From Candidatus Zixiibacteriota bacterium (lineage in GTDB: Bacteria > Zixibacteria > MSB-5A5 > GN15 > PGXB01): a stretch of DNA of 16,267 nucleotides. The number at the start of each line of letters is the position of its first letter. Positions within the stretch are counted from its first letter, which is position 1. The stretch lies in the NCBI GenBank assembly GCA_024230695.1, contig JAAERC010000341.1:1-16267 (forward strand). The letters run 5' to 3'. Positions 15,775 to 16,267 of the stretch are shown here, piece after piece. The notes beneath the pieces are model-generated. The model searched no databases, was not told where the DNA came from, and saw nothing but the letters and a program-made list of their open reading frames with translations. The position numbers and the translations under genes were made by a program.

Positions 15775-16267
15775 TTATTGCCTCTGCCTTGGTACCCTTG
15801 ATCAAATTCATGAAGCTATCCTCAAGACTGACTTTGACAGGAATTATTGAAGCAATGCCGATTTTATTATAACGCAGAAAATCAATCAACTCATTGATCT
15901 GTTCTTCTTTTTCAAATGAGATCTCAAGTTTATTTTCGGTTATCAATATAGAATTAAATTTATTTTGAATATCAGTACTGTTTTCTTCGGTAAGTTCAAT
16001 ACATGTGACCTCATAGGTCGGTTTAATAGTTGTTAAACCTTCGACCGGTCCAACTTTGATAAGTTGTCCATTATTAAGGATCGCTACTTTATCACAAATC
16101 GATTCTACTTCGGCAAGAAGATGTGAATTGAGAAATATTGTTTTACCACGATCTTTCAACGATTTCAAAATATCTCGAATTTCGCGCCGTCCTATTGGAT
16201 CGACACCATCGGTTGGCTCATCGAGGAAAATAATCTCCGGATCATTTAATAATGCCTGCGCCAAGCC
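15767..16267 (-). CDS. ABC transporter ATPase, C-terminal part (cut by window end)
   Basis: ATP-hydrolysing subunit that powers the adjacent permease. Only the last 166 codons are in the window. The first visible residues, 'GLAQALL', are what normally follows the ABC signature, so the Walker A and signature motifs lie outside. Present are the Walker B and D-loop ('IIFLDEPTDGVDP') and the switch histidine ('LNSHLL'). A C-terminal extension of about 95 residues, typical of CcmA/NosF-type exporter ATPases, follows. The reading frame continues past 16267 without a stop, so this is truncation by the window, not a broken gene. Confidence 0.92.
   Translation of the reverse strand, partial: GLAQALLNDPEIIFLDEPTDGVDPIGRREIRDILKSLKDRGKTIFLNSHLLAEVESICDKVAILNNGQLIKVGPVEGLTTIKPTYEVTCIELTEENSTDIQNKFNSILITENKLEISFEKEEQINELIDFLRYNKIGIASIIPVKVSLEDSFMNLIKGTKAEAINE

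Noticed and set aside
16262..16267. ABC ATPase as a truncated pseudogene
   Set aside because: The frame runs to the window edge with family-consistent residues, so the missing half is outside the window.

Overview
This AT-rich bacterial window is densely coded and looks like the chromosome of a Gram-negative bacterium. It has a lipoprotein, an exported zinc amidase and a paired fibronectin-III protein with 'LTWTAPGDD'-type repeats. That repeat style, with secreted beta-propellers and a moderate-to-low GC content, is what I associate with the FCB superphylum and neighbouring candidate phyla (for example Zixibacteria-like lineages). The placement is an inference from style only; no marker gene in the window fixes the phylum. 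I see no phage, insertion sequence, CRISPR array or replication origin.

Layout. (1) 20-3721, plus strand: three overlapping cell-wall genes. They are a cytoplasmic-type SH3 + NlpC/P60 endopeptidase, an enolase-superfamily dipeptide (L-Ala-D/L-Glu) epimerase, and an exported N-acetylmuramoyl-L-alanine amidase. The first two enzymes act in sequence in muropeptide recycling; the third releases stem peptides outside the cytoplasm. The epimerase has no ATG, GTG, TTG or CTG codon where its N-terminus must lie. It most likely starts at an ATA that overlaps the upstream TAA stop (ATAA). (2) 3842-5224, plus: a MATE-family exporter. (3) 5442-9231, plus: a three-gene operon-like block. It holds a 411-residue protein I cannot assign, a homoserine-dehydrogenase-like enzyme without an ACT domain, and an NAD(P)-dependent aldehyde dehydrogenase overlapping it by ATGA. 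A strong ribosome binding site and a plausible promoter precede the block; two similar stem-loops and a clear intrinsic terminator close it. This is the best candidate here for an undescribed pathway. (4) 9422-10681, plus: a secreted protein with Asp-box (BNR)-like repeats, followed by a tRNA-Leu(UAA) gene at 10860-10945. (5) 16267-11007, minus: an ABC exporter pair (ATPase cut off by the window end, plus permease), then a large FnIII/beta-propeller lipoprotein with a near-consensus sigma70 promoter, then a U32-family protein that converges on the tRNA.

Several starts were moved from the longest open frame on the basis of ribosome binding sites, signal peptides, family N-termini or a promoter: 811, 1805, 9422, 12191 (minus) and 14860 (minus). 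No stretch over about 300 bases lacks a gene. The longest gaps are 5225-5441, which holds a candidate promoter, and 10682-10859, which holds a weak stem-loop and a candidate tRNA promoter.
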